Both the position numbers and the translations under genes were made by a program. The notes under the pieces were generated by a model. The model made no database searches, was not told the DNA's origin, and worked only from the letters and a program-made list of their open reading frames with translations. DNA of 64,000 nt from Corythucha ciliata (Eukaryota > Arthropoda > Insecta > Hemiptera > Tingidae), in the NCBI GenBank assembly GCA_038030265.1, contig CM075941.1, positions 9,858,001-9,922,000 of the forward strand. The letters are read 5' to 3'. Positions 9,631 to 18,520 of the stretch are shown here, in pieces; position 1 is the first letter of the stretch, and each line of letters opens with the position of its first letter.

Positions 9631-12600
9631 ATGAATGGGTCGGTATACCGAATTGAAAGTTTGAGAAAAGATAATTTCGATTCGTGGAAGCTACAAGCTG
9701 AAGCTCTCTTGATTAAATCGGACTCATGGGAATATGTTTCTGGAACGAAACAGCGCCCAGAAAACGAAGCCGAAGCACAAGATTGGAACTTGGCAGATCG
9801 AAAAGCTCGAGCCGATTTGATTCTTTCAATAAGTCCTTCTGAAGTAAGACAAGTGAAGAACTGTCAAACATCAAAGGAAGTCTGGGATAAGCTTCATTCG
9901 ATATACCAATCAAAAGGACCAGCGCGAAAAGCTACTCTACTGAAGAAAATTATGCTACACAAAATGAATTCGGGAGAAGACGTTAGAGAGCATGTTAACA
10001 AATTCTTTGAGACCGTTGATAAACTTCAGGAAATGGAAGTTGAAATTAATGGCGATCTCTTGACCATAATGCTCTTGTACAGTCTACCAGACGAATTTGA
10101 AAATTTTAGATGCGCCATCGAATCTCGTGACACTCTCCCTGCTCCTGACGCACTTAAAATTAAAATTTTCGAAGAAAGCGACGCTCGTCACGCTACAAAT
10201 GAAAACAGCGACGCGTTGATATCTAAAACGAAAAAATTTCGAGAATTTCCTAAGAAAAATACTGATGGAAAGTTTCGATTCCGCTGTAATCGATGTAAAG
10301 AATTGGGACACAAAGCGTCAAACTGTCCTAAAAAGTCTTTGCACTCCGCGAATGCCCAAGAGCAGAATGGTTTTCAATGTTCGCTGTCGGTGAATGAAAT
10401 TCAGAACACTCGTGGATTAGAAAACTGGTGCCTTGACAGTGGGTGCACCTCGCATATGTGTCAAGACGAGAGGAAATTCATCAATCTCAAAAAGCTTAGT
10501 AATCATAAGCTGAACCTCGCCAACAATTCAAGTACAGAAGTAAAAGCCAAAGGACTCGTCAAATTAGAAATTCAAAATGACAAAGAAAACCAAACGATTT
10601 CGTTGAATGAAACCGTCCTCGTGCCAGATCTTCGACAAAATTTGATCTCCGTCGGAAAAATAACTGATTACGGTTATGAAGTTCTTTTCAAAAAGGAGAA
10701 AGCAATCGTTCGCAACGAGAAAGGAAAGGTGATACTTTCTGCCGATCGAAAAGATGGACTTTATTACGTAAAGGCCAGTGGAGAAAAAGCATTCGCTATG
10801 ACAAAAGATTCGTCAGATGACATCGAAACATGGCACAAGAAATTCGGTCACTTGAACTTGAACGACCTCAAAAGCGTCATATCAAAGAAGCTTGTTACTG
10901 GTCTAGAATACATTGAGACTGACGATGCTGTGAGCCGTTGTCGAGCCTGTTTAAGAGGGAAAATGACTCGTTTACCTTTTCCTAAAGCTCATTCCGAAAA
11001 GAGAACATCTGACGTATTAGAAATCATATACTCAGACATTTGTGGACCGATGCGATCGGAATCCATAGGTCACAATCGGTACTTCATTACGTTTATCGAC
11101 GACTACTCTCGTTGGTGTGTTGTTTACTTTATCAAAAACAAAAGTGAAGCACTGAACTGTTTCAAGAAATACAAAGAACTCGTCGAAAATCAGACAGGAA
11201 GGAGGATCAAAATGTTGCAAACTGATAACGGCGGTGAATACCGCAACGCAAAATTCGACCAATATCTGTCTGCAAAAGGGATTCAGAGAAGAGTGTCGAC
11301 AGCCTATACTCCGGAGCAACAAGGGGTAGCTGAGAGAATGAACCGCACTCTTCAAGAAATGGCCCGATGTCTTCTCGACGAATCAAAACAACCACACGTT
11401 TTATGGGCCGAAGCCGTTTCGACCGCTTGTCACATTCGAAATCGATGTCCATCTAGGGCTATAAACGGCCAACTTCCGTACGCCGTCTGGTACAATAAGC
11501 GACCTGATGTTTCGTATTTCAGAGTATTCGGAACAGAAGCCTTTTCGTTGGACAAAATTCCGAATAAGGACAAATTTCAACCTCGTTCGAAACCATGTAT
11601 ATTTGTTGGCTACTCGGCAGAATCCAAAGGGTACAGACTTTGGAGCTCAGATGAAAAGAAAGTTTATGTTTCACGTGACGTTAAATTCATAAATGAAGGA
11701 TGTCTACAAAATGAGAAAAATGACACCTATCCTGAAACTGAAGTATTCATAACCGAAGGAAAGCGTCAATCACCTCGACCACAAATAAATACTAAAATGG
11801 ACGTGGCAGACGAACAAATTCTCGAGCCTGTTGAGCCAAGACGATCGTCAAGGATCAACAAAGGCCTTCCCCCTACTCGCTTCCAATCCTATTCAATGAG
11901 CGACGCGAACAAAGAACCTGAAGACTGGGATGAAGTAATGAATCTTCCGCAAACCGAGAGGGTGAAACGGGTTAATGCAGCGAAAGAAGAAATAGCATCA
12001 ATGCATGAAAACAACTCATGGGATTTAGTCACTCTACCCAAAGGAAGAAAGCCAGTCGGATCGAAGTGGGTTTTTAAATTGAAACGCGACGCACACGACA
12101 ACGTAACAAGATACAAAGCCCGGCTAGTTGCGAAAGGCTTCTCACAGAAATACGGAAAAGATTACGACGCCGTATTCGCTCCGGTAGTCAGGCACACCAC
12201 TGTAAAAACTTTATTCGTTGTTGTAGCAACAAAGAAATTAGAAATTCGACATATGGACGTTAAAACCGCATTTTTAAACGGTGACTTGAAGGAAGAAGTC
12301 TACATGTCCCAACCCCCAGGATTCGTCGACCCCTCAAATCCACAAGCAGTTTGCAAGCTACGCAAGAGCGTTTATGGGTTGAGGCAAGCTGCTCGCTGCT
12401 GGAATGCGAAATTGAATGGAGTTCTCCAATCATCTGGGTTCACACGTTCATCAAGCGACCCCTGTTTGTATTCTCGATACATCAACGGAAAATGGTCGTA
12501 CATTCTCGTTTACGTCGACGATCTCCTCGTAGCTGGAGAGAAAAGGGAGATCGAAGAAATTACTCAACTTTTGAACCAAAACTTCGAATTCAAAAATCTT

Positions 12601-12909
12601 GGAGAGCCCACGAACTATTTGGGAGTTAAAATAGAACGCACAGAAGACGGGTTCTTAATGGATCAGAATAACAAAATCACAAAACTTATACAAAACTGCG
12701 GACTAGAAGACGCTAAACCGTGTAAAACGCCCATGGAAGCTGGTTTTTTGAAGGCGAAACACGAAAAGAGTCAAAAGTTACCGAACAATGATAGTTACAG
12801 GGAGGCAATAGGCTCTCTTCTCTACATCGCCAACCATACGCGACCAGACATCGCTTTTTCAGTCGCCATTCTCAGCCGCAGAGTGTCAAATCCGACACAA
12901 TCAGAGTGA
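9631..12909 (+). CDS. copia-B Gag-Pol polyprotein, main open frame
   Basis: This 1,092-codon frame starts 40 bp after the 5' LTR. Domains in order: a UBN2-type gag (residues about 20-190); a CCHC knuckle (CNRCKELGHKASNC, about 223-236); and an aspartic protease with catalytic DSG in CLDSGCTSHMC. A pre-integrase HHCC region follows (WHKKFGHLN to CRACLRGKM). Next is an rve integrase with D in YSDICGPM, D in QTDNGGEY and E in QQGVAERMNRT. The reverse transcriptase has MDVKTAFLNGDLKEEVYM and the catalytic YVDD at 12511-12522. The frame ends at TGA 12907-12909 after SNPTQSE, where relatives continue into KAVKRVIRYLKGT, so RNase H lies in the next frame. All catalytic residues seen are intact. Confidence 0.93.
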   Translation: MNGSVYRIESLRKDNFDSWKLQAEALLIKSDSWEYVSGTKQRPENEAEAQDWNLADRKARADLILSISPSEVRQVKNCQTSKEVWDKLHSIYQSKGPARKATLLKKIMLHKMNSGEDVREHVNKFFETVDKLQEMEVEINGDLLTIMLLYSLPDEFENFRCAIESRDTLPAPDALKIKIFEESDARHATNENSDALISKTKKFREFPKKNTDGKFRFRCNRCKELGHKASNCPKKSLHSANAQEQNGFQCSLSVNEIQNTRGLENWCLDSGCTSHMCQDERKFINLKKLSNHKLNLANNSSTEVKAKGLVKLEIQNDKENQTISLNETVLVPDLRQNLISVGKITDYGYEVLFKKEKAIVRNEKGKVILSADRKDGLYYVKASGEKAFAMTKDSSDDIETWHKKFGHLNLNDLKSVISKKLVTGLEYIETDDAVSRCRACLRGKMTRLPFPKAHSEKRTSDVLEIIYSDICGPMRSESIGHNRYFITFIDDYSRWCVVYFIKNKSEALNCFKKYKELVENQTGRRIKMLQTDNGGEYRNAKFDQYLSAKGIQRRVSTAYTPEQQGVAERMNRTLQEMARCLLDESKQPHVLWAEAVSTACHIRNRCPSRAINGQLPYAVWYNKRPDVSYFRVFGTEAFSLDKIPNKDKFQPRSKPCIFVGYSAESKGYRLWSSDEKKVYVSRDVKFINEGCLQNEKNDTYPETEVFITEGKRQSPRPQINTKMDVADEQILEPVEPRRSSRINKGLPPTRFQSYSMSDANKEPEDWDEVMNLPQTERVKRVNAAKEEIASMHENNSWDLVTLPKGRKPVGSKWVFKLKRDAHDNVTRYKARLVAKGFSQKYGKDYDAVFAPVVRHTTVKTLFVVVATKKLEIRHMDVKTAFLNGDLKEEVYMSQPPGFVDPSNPQAVCKLRKSVYGLRQAARCWNAKLNGVLQSSGFTRSSSDPCLYSRYINGKWSYILVYVDDLLVAGEKREIEEITQLLNQNFEFKNLGEPTNYLGVKIERTEDGFLMDQNNKITKLIQNCGLEDAKPCKTPMEAGFLKAKHEKSQKLPNNDSYREAIGSLLYIANHTRPDIAFSVAILSRRVSNPTQSE

Positions 12910-13451
12910 AGAGAGTAATCAGATATCTCAAAGGGACTTTGTCGGTCAGATTTCTCTTGAAAGCAGCCGACGACCTAATCCTTCACGGATTTGTAGACGC
13001 CGATTGGGCGAGTGATGCGACGGACCGAAAATCTACCTCAGGAATTTTATTGAAAATCGGATCGTCTAGTGTTTCTTGGAGCTCAAAGAAACAGACCTGT
13101 GTTTCTCTCTCGTCTACAGAAGCAGAATTTATCGCTATGTCCGCGGCAACCCAAGACGTAATCTGGCTGAAAAATCTATTGCATGACTATGGTTATCCTC
13201 AGCATGGTGCGACAAAGCTCTTCGAAGACAATCAAAGTTGTATTCAACTGATTGCTTCAGAAAAAGGAAACCCTCGGACGAAACACATTGAAGTCAAGAG
13301 AAATTTCGTTCGAGACCAGTTGAATCAAGGCTCCATCTCAATTGAATATTGTCCTACCGCATTGATGGAAGCTGACGCATTCACAAAACCTCTTCAAGGC
13401 GAGAAATTTCAAATCTCGAGACAGAAGATTGGGATGATCCTTACACCCTAG
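12906..13451 (+). CDS. copia-B RNase H and C-terminus, shifted frame
   Basis: This frame continues pol directly after the break: KRVIRYLKGT, then the RNase H core (GFVDADWASD, SSTEAEFIAMS, FEDNQSCIQL). It ends in the usual KHIEVKRNFVRDQL...DAFTKPL tail. The break sits at GTGAAG, where several bases seem missing between two GTG triplets. A small deletion at a microrepeat explains it better than programmed frameshifting, which copia-type elements do not use here. With that single change the element would otherwise appear coding-complete. Confidence 0.88.
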   Translation: MKRVIRYLKGTLSVRFLLKAADDLILHGFVDADWASDATDRKSTSGILLKIGSSSVSWSSKKQTCVSLSSTEAEFIAMSAATQDVIWLKNLLHDYGYPQHGATKLFEDNQSCIQLIASEKGNPRTKHIEVKRNFVRDQLNQGSISIEYCPTALMEADAFTKPLQGEKFQISRQKIGMILTP

Positions 13452-13467
13452 CTCGGTTGAGAGGGGG

Positions 13468-13582
13468 TGTTGGAAAATATCACCAACCTCTCTTATAATG
13501 AATCATCTCATATGTTTATAAATAAAAATTCACTTCTCGTTTTGTTCTCTTCGTTAAAAGGTCCTCGTAATTCATTTCAATA
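13468..13582 (+). repeat. copia-B 3' LTR
   Basis: Same sequence as the 5' LTR by eye over 115 bp. It is followed immediately by the right target copy ATAAC and then by the remainder of the MULE derivative. Confidence 0.9.
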
Positions 13583-13851
13583 ATAACACGAATGCCTTCC
13601 GAAAGATAAAGACGCACGCTTCTAATTGAGTGGAAAAACCAAGGCAACGTGGTACATCCTCTCCCCCTCCTCTCCAGTTACGACACATAAATTTTGCAAA
13701 TTACAGAATCACCCCCCTGGTCCCGGCAGACCTTTGGGGCAAACCTTGGACAGAAAAACAATAACTGTTTGGAAGTAACACTTGAAACAAAATTTTAGAT
13801 TTTTTCATGTATCCATGAGAGAGCGGTCAAGTCCCGCGGTCAGTCTTTTAA

Positions 13852-13987
13852 GGCCCGTTCACAAGCTCTATGTTTACGTTCTGTGAAGACTATGCAACCA
13901 AACAAATTTGTTCCCTCGAAAAATGAAGCATTTTTATTGGTTGCATAGACACCACACAACACAAACATAGAGCTTGTGAACGGGCCT
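13852..13987. mobile_element. 136-bp MITE with TTAA flanks
   Basis: TIRs start GGCCCGTTCACAAGCTCTAT and mirror at 13958-13986. TTAA lies at both sides (13848-13851 and 13988-13991). The TTAA target and GGCCC terminus match other small MITEs in this window (30247, 35313, 42069, 60204). Mobilisation by a piggyBac- or Kolobok-type transposase is inferred from the TTAA target only. Confidence 0.75.
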
Positions 13988-13991
13988 TTAA

Positions 13992-14640
13992 AAACGGTCA
14001 AGTATTTTAAGATAGCCGGATCGGCGTAATAGCTCTTTAAAATTAGCCAACACCCCTACAAATTTGAATTTAAACGTGTGAAATCCATAAGACGGCCTCC
14101 TTTTAGGGAGCCAACTGCGCAAGATAGTGATTCCTGACGAGCATGATTCGTGAAATTTGGGTTTTGGCAAAGCCAATCCGAAAGATAGTTTTTTTTCTAG
14201 GGAGCGAAATTATATTATTCCTCCAATTAGCCAAAACCTTGGTTGAAATTATTTCCAGTAAGTGTCAAATCCTCGAGATTTTAACTGTGAAACAGCCCAA
14301 ATCCAAGAATTTCATTTTTGACGGTCACAGCCCAAACCAATTAGATTGGATTATTTCCTGAGCCAGTCCCGCAAAATAGAGAGTCAATTTGTTAAGTTTT
14401 AGACAGTCAATTTTTCGTAATTGGCCTTTTGAGTGAGTAAAAACCGTGAAATTTGGTTCTGTAAGAGCCAAATAGTCCGCAAAATTTGGGCTTTGCAATG
14501 GTAAAATCCGTTTATTTTTTTGTAGGAGCGAAATCCGATAAATTGCTCTTTACAAATGAGCAAACACCCTGGAAATTTTTCCTTCAAAAGGGCGAAATAA
14601 TCCATGAAGTTGGCATCATGCACTTTCTTGTCTTACGTGC
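13992..14640. repeat. Degenerate repeats, no gene
   Basis: Weakly repeated short phrases recur at irregular spacing: GTGAAATTTGG, GGGCTTTG, GAGCGAAAT and TTAGCCAACACCC. It resembles a decayed minisatellite of the same style as those at 25.6-27.8 kb and 35.5-38.4 kb, but the unit is not clear. I see no coding potential. Confidence 0.4.
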
Positions 14641-15326
14641 TCTATGTTCCTAAAAATGGCTCGCACAACTGTAATGTACCTATGTACAATAAAATTGAAA
14701 GAAAAACTTCCTGACGTGCCTAGGTGCACGTGCATTTTTTAATTGCGCCTGTCACTTGTCACTATCACAATTAATTTTTTGTATTCGAAAATGAGGTTGG
14801 CTTTCCAAGACAAACGTTGGAAGGCATTGGGTGAAAAATTCAAGGGAATTTTCATCTTCTCCGACAACGTCACGCTCAACATGTTTCGCTTTGATAACAA
14901 CAGATCCCTTAATCAATGGTCGCTGGAAATCGCCAATCCAGCGGATAATCACAGGCAGATTAACAATATCCAAGCCCATTTGAAATAAATCATTTCGTGT
15001 AGTGGATAATAGAGTATGGAAACGAGTAATACTCGGTAAATCGCCCTTATTCTGGAAGTACTAAGAAATGGCTGTTGGAGTAGTTAACAAGATTAAGAAA
15101 TAATAGGTTTTAACAATTATGATCGGTCATACGCTTATTCAGTGAGTAATTCTTACATTAATTAAAAAAATAAAAAATCATCTTACCATACTATCGCGCA
15201 CAGTATGATGTCCTTTTAAGCCAAACAATCACGACATTCTGAATGATTTATCATGTCTTATCTTATATGCTTCCTGGAGATTTTCACTGATAACACTAGA
15301 TGTCAGCCACTCCGATTTGTGTCCCC
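14641..15326. other. Unassigned DNA at the right of the composite insertion
   Basis: An open frame at 14743-14988 (81 codons) and an overlapping one on the other strand show no recognisable domain. The right boundary is set by the copia-A frame resuming at about 15327 (SDINFLKPYGSEVF). Confidence 0.35.
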
Positions 15327-16483
15327 AATAATCGGTCCTCGGACATTAATTTCTTGAAGCCCTACGGATCCGAAGTTTTTGTTCACATTCCAAAGCCTAA
15401 GAGAAAGAAATGGGATAAAAAGTCTAAGAGAGGTATATTTGTTGGCTATGACGGCGAAACAAAAGGCTACCGAATTTATTTCAAAGACAGCAAAAGTGTA
15501 GAAATTCAAAGAGACGTCGATTTTGTCAAAATCACAGACAAAGTTCTTATAGGAAAAGGGGAAACACATGATTCTCCGACGTATGGAGAAGCACTTAGTG
15601 GACAAGAAGCGGAGAAGTGGAAAGCTGCGATTGAATCTGAGCTAAGAGCCATGGAGGAAAACAAAGTTTGGGACATAGTACGTAACCCAACTGATACTTC
15701 CAAATTTGACGTGGTCGATGCAAAATGGGTGCTAAAAATAAAGGGCGACGGAAAATATAAAGCAAGACTCGTAGCCAGAGGTTGTTTCCAGAAAAATCTT
15801 GTCTTCGACAAGATGGGTCATTGAATGAAGTAGTTTACATGAAACCACCTGAAAGATTGAGGATCAGTCCCGGACATATTCTCAAGTAAAACAAATCCAT
15901 CTACGGTCTCCGACAAGCTCCTAAATGCTGGCATGATAAACTGAATGAAGAGCTGAATCGACTTGGTTTTCATAAGGCAAAACATGATGAGTGTTTATAC
16001 ATGAGAAATAATTTGTTTATCCTGGTCTATGTCGATTATATTCTGCTGATCAGCAAGGACATTGACGAAATAATTCTCATTAAGAAACAATTAAAAGCGA
16101 TCTTCAGCATGAAAGATTTGGGAGAACTTAGTTCTTTTCTTGGAATAAATTTCAAGAATGATGAGACAGGAATTACCATTGATCAAGAAATTCTTATACA
16201 AAAGGCTATTGAAAAATTCGGGATGAATAAAGTAGAAATGAAAGCACTCCGATGGAAGCCTCTTTGGATTTGAACAAGACAGTCGGAAACACAAGTACCA
16301 CGAAAAAACCCTACAGAGAGCTACTCGGAACTCTCATGTACATCATGTCCGGCAGTCGTCCTGACATAAGTTACGCTCTCAACTACCTCAGTCATTTTCA
16401 AGATTCAGCGTGTGATAACCAGTATAAGCATTTAACTCGTGTTTTAAAATATTTGAAAACAACGAAAAAACGTCTGGTAATGA
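15327..16483 (+). pseudogene. copia-A integrase C-terminus and reverse transcriptase (broken)
   Basis: The frame opening at about 15327 gives the integrase tail common to copia elements (KPYGSEVFVHIPK, GIFVGYDGETKGYRI). It is followed by the RT start (WKAAIESELRAMEENKVW, KYKARLVARG). RT motif A and about 50 residues are deleted near 15800. The sequence resumes as LNEVVYMKPPERL and runs through a stop at 15889 to KSIYGLRQAPKCW. The catalytic box at 16028-16039 reads YVDY instead of YVDD. A frame change near 16245 leads into the segment PYRELLGTLMYIMSGSRPDI and KHLTRVLKYLKTTKK, where the insertion at 16484 cuts it. It is clearly non-functional. Confidence 0.85.
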
Positions 16484-16784
16484 TTACAGCACAGTGCTTC
16501 CTCGCTTTTCACCCCCTCCCCCTTGTACGATTTTGACGAAATTGATAGGGGACCCTCTGCTAGCCAACACATATATTCCCTGAAAATTTCATCAAATTCG
16601 GATAAAAACTATGGAAGATATGCTTGTTACAAGGATTTGCGGACAGACAGACAGACACGAAACCGAAATTGCTCACGAAGGTATAAAACGTGAAATGCAA
16701 GTGGAAATTTCGATTTTAAAGAAGAAGAAAAAAATATTTCCTAAAAGTGAAAACAATGCTTCCGTAGCTCGGAAGCAATTTAAA
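16484..16784. mobile_element. 301-bp insertion with AATGA duplication
   Basis: The copia-A RNase H linker is cut here and resumes in frame at 16786. AATGA occurs at both edges (16479-16483 and 16785-16789). The insert contains a stretch reading TTTCATCAAATTCGGATAAA, then GACAGACAGACAGAC, a pattern widespread in arthropod short repeats. It also has a small hairpin near its right end (GCTTCCG...CGGAAGC, about 16759-16775). It has no ORF. A SINE-like or Helitron-like origin is possible and unproven. Confidence 0.6.
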
Positions 16785-17010
16785 AATGAAATTCAAGAAT
16801 GATTCCATAGATACCAAAGTGTGCTGCTACGTAGATGCAAGTTGGGCAGATAAGGAAGACAGAAAGTCTTCCACTGGATACTTAATTAAGGTCTTTGGGA
16901 ATCCTATTATTTGGAAGACTAGGAAACAAAGTACAGTGGCTTTATCTTCTGCGGAGGCTGAATATATTGCTTTGTATGAGGCCACTCGAGATATAGTATG
17001 GGTCAAAGGC
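16785..17010 (+). pseudogene. copia-A RNase H fragment
   Basis: This fragment encodes CCYVDASWADKEDRKSSTGY, then KQSTVALSSAEAEYIALYEA and TRDIVWVKGI, the RNase H core that ends copia pol. The family pattern is lost after about 17010. The open frame continues to 17233 with unrelated residues, so the element is truncated there and its C-terminal tail and 3' LTR are not recognisable. Confidence 0.8.
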
Positions 17011-18385
17011 ATAGAGGTAAATAAATGGAGAAAGCCTGAATGGGCTGGGGGGTGGGTAGAAGGGTTGTCACAAATATGGCCGCCAAAGTACACCTTCAGA
17101 ACCTTGAATTTACCTCTACATCGTCAGGTTATCAACAACAATGCTCACCTCCCCCCTGAGATTAATGCAAAATTACAAAAAAAAAGAGCCCGAGTTAGAA
17201 AGAACAAGGGGTATTTCGGGGAATTTGTTCAGTAAAAACTAAATTAAACTCGTCAACACTCTCGTTCTCAAAGCGTGGACGACTTGATGTTCATACGATT
17301 TCATTGTAAATGTCATCGTTCGTGGCACGTAGCCGTGTTTTCAAGGGTATTTTGGTGTTTATTTTCTAAAATAAGTGGCCCTGATCGCATTCCATCAACA
17401 TAGTAGGAAAAAGATTACATGGGCGAGACAGTCACGAGTTCAGAAAGAGCCGCTCCGTCTCTTGAGGACTGCGAAACAAAAGTCGCCACACTCATGCAGT
17501 TCTCGCTGTGCTCGAACCAAGGGTCTTCTCATTCGCAATGCTGGTACATATAATGTTTCTGAATTAGTTTGTTTCTTGCTTGCGAGCGATTATTATGTGA
17601 AATAAACGTTCGTGATTTCTTAGCCCTGTATTTCTCTTTGCTATCAGAGGATCGACCCCTGTAGAAACATACCCAAAAATACACAACACATCAGTAAAAA
17701 ACAAGTTATCTTGAACTCAGAAACATGACGTATTCCATAAAAAACATGAGTGACGGATTTCCCAGTGGCTTCTGTCGTGATTCCCGGAAGATGATTGGAC
17801 CTACTTGCGCACGTTGAAATATCTGGAAAAGATGTCCAACAGCTCGCGCATGGTCGACCGTTTAAAATAAAGATTCTCCGGAGTATAGTTGTGGGTTATT
17901 CATTTTATTAATGTCCTGTGAAACAATCTAAAAACTCACAGTGACAATTTCTAGACATACTAGAGGAAAAAAGAACAAAACTAGAAATTCAAAGTGGACA
18001 TGAGTAAATAAAAAACAACTTGACTTGAGGTTACTTTGTGGTTCACAAGGTGCACCTCCCACCATAACTACGGTCAACAAATTTCAAGCCCAAGCTTTCT
18101 CCATTCATTTTTATCTCTATGATTGCTAGTTTAATATACTTTTCTGATGAAGCTTCCTTGGATACCGCTTGCAGGATTATTTCCCGACAACTCTAACTAG
18201 GGCCCCAGGGCCAATTTATTCCTCATTTTTGTCAGGTCTGAATATCAACATCAATTATCTTCAGAACCCCGAGTCAAACAGTTCCTTGCTCCAAACGACA
18301 GAAGAGAGAATTTCCCGTTTATACCCGGATTATTATATAATATAATTTACGGAAGTAAGTATATAAGATGGTTCAGTCTCCCGTT
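17011..18385. other. No gene found; short repeat remnants
   Basis: About 1.4 kb with only short unmotivated frames. A segment at about 18182-18212 ends CTAACTAGGGCCCCAGGG and resembles the right end of the MITE at 18386-18520, probably a partial second copy. Around 17560-17640 the pattern GTGAAATAAACG followed by a T-rich stretch could be the end of an old LTR, but no partner was found. Confidence 0.4.
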
Positions 18386-18520
18386 CTGGGGCCTTATTCC
18401 GAACCATCGTGAAAACATGCCGCTAGCGGGATCCAAGGACTCCGAATAAGAAATAACATTATCCCGCCATAGCAACTACATTGCGACATTTTTCCCGACG
18501 TTTCTGAATAGGGCCCCAGG
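18386..18520. mobile_element. 135-bp MITE with GGGGCC ends
   Basis: CTGGGGCCTTATTCCGAA at the left is mirrored by TTCTGAATAGGGCCCCAG at the right. There is no coding content. It abuts the 5' truncation of the I-like LINE fragment and may have inserted into it. Confidence 0.6.

Larger units (their letters stand above)
9477..13582 (+). mobile_element. copia-B: near-intact copia LTR retrotransposon
   Basis: The element is 4,106 bp with two LTRs of 115 bp (9477-9591 and 13468-13582) that are identical as far as I can read. A 5-bp target duplication ATAAC flanks it (9472-9476 and 13583-13587). A purine-rich tract (GGTTGAGAGGGGG) sits directly before the 3' LTR. Gag and pol are encoded in a single frame, as in most copia elements, with one break at 12905. 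Identical LTRs mean a recent insertion, the youngest in this window. Confidence 0.93.
9095..13623. mobile_element. Non-autonomous MULE derivative, hit by copia-B
   Basis: The ends AGAAGCGTGC...GCACGCTTCT match the termini of the complete MULE at 48522-50582. So do the inner pieces TTCCGGAAGGCATTCGTG and the loop at about 9260-9390 (AAGGAGAGGCTCGGAGAG...). That loop is the reverse complement of the complete MULE's 5' flank near 50370-50500. The inverted arms run about 133 bp. Ignoring copia-B, the element is about 418 bp and lacks the transposase. It is an internal-deletion derivative of that MULE, mobilised in trans. Confidence 0.8.
9003..13718. mobile_element. Palindromic MITE-X, interrupted at its centre
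   Basis: The left arm 9003-9090 (starting GGGGTGATTCTGTAATTTGC) and the right arm 13628-13718 are reverse complements over about 88 bp, with one mismatch noted. Their inner ends CCACTC and GAGTGG meet at AATT. Without the insert the element is an almost perfect palindrome of about 184 bp. A MULE derivative sits at the exact centre, flanked by AATT on both sides (9091-9094 and 13624-13627). Confidence 0.8.
1..17010 (+). mobile_element. copia-A: old copia LTR retrotransposon, split into pieces
   Basis: Five co-oriented segments read in normal copia order: gag zinc knuckles (1-80 and 5963 on), aspartic protease (to 6437), integrase (7245-7819), integrase C-terminus and reverse transcriptase (15327-16483), and RNase H (16785-17010). 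Each gap is filled by another repeat, and at three joins (80/5973, about 7817/15327, 16483/16786) the reading frame and family pattern resume almost exactly when the insert is ignored. The element starts before the window, and no LTR could be identified at its right end. It is inactive: RT motif A is missing, the RT catalytic motif reads YVDY, and there are several frameshifts. It is the oldest layer of this region, since everything between 81 and 16784 landed in it. Confidence 0.82.

Noticed and set aside
12906..12909. Overlap of the two copia-B frames as programmed frameshifting
   Set aside because: copia-type elements encode Gag-Pol in one frame, there is no slippery heptamer, and residues expected by homology are missing, so a small deletion is more likely.
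14743..14988. 81-codon frame with charged residues
   Set aside because: No recognised domain, and an equally long frame exists on the other strand. Not supported as a gene.
17642..17650. TATCAGAGG resembling a tRNA-Met primer-binding site of copia elements
   Set aside because: No LTR pair or gag follows it. Similarity is confined to nine bases.
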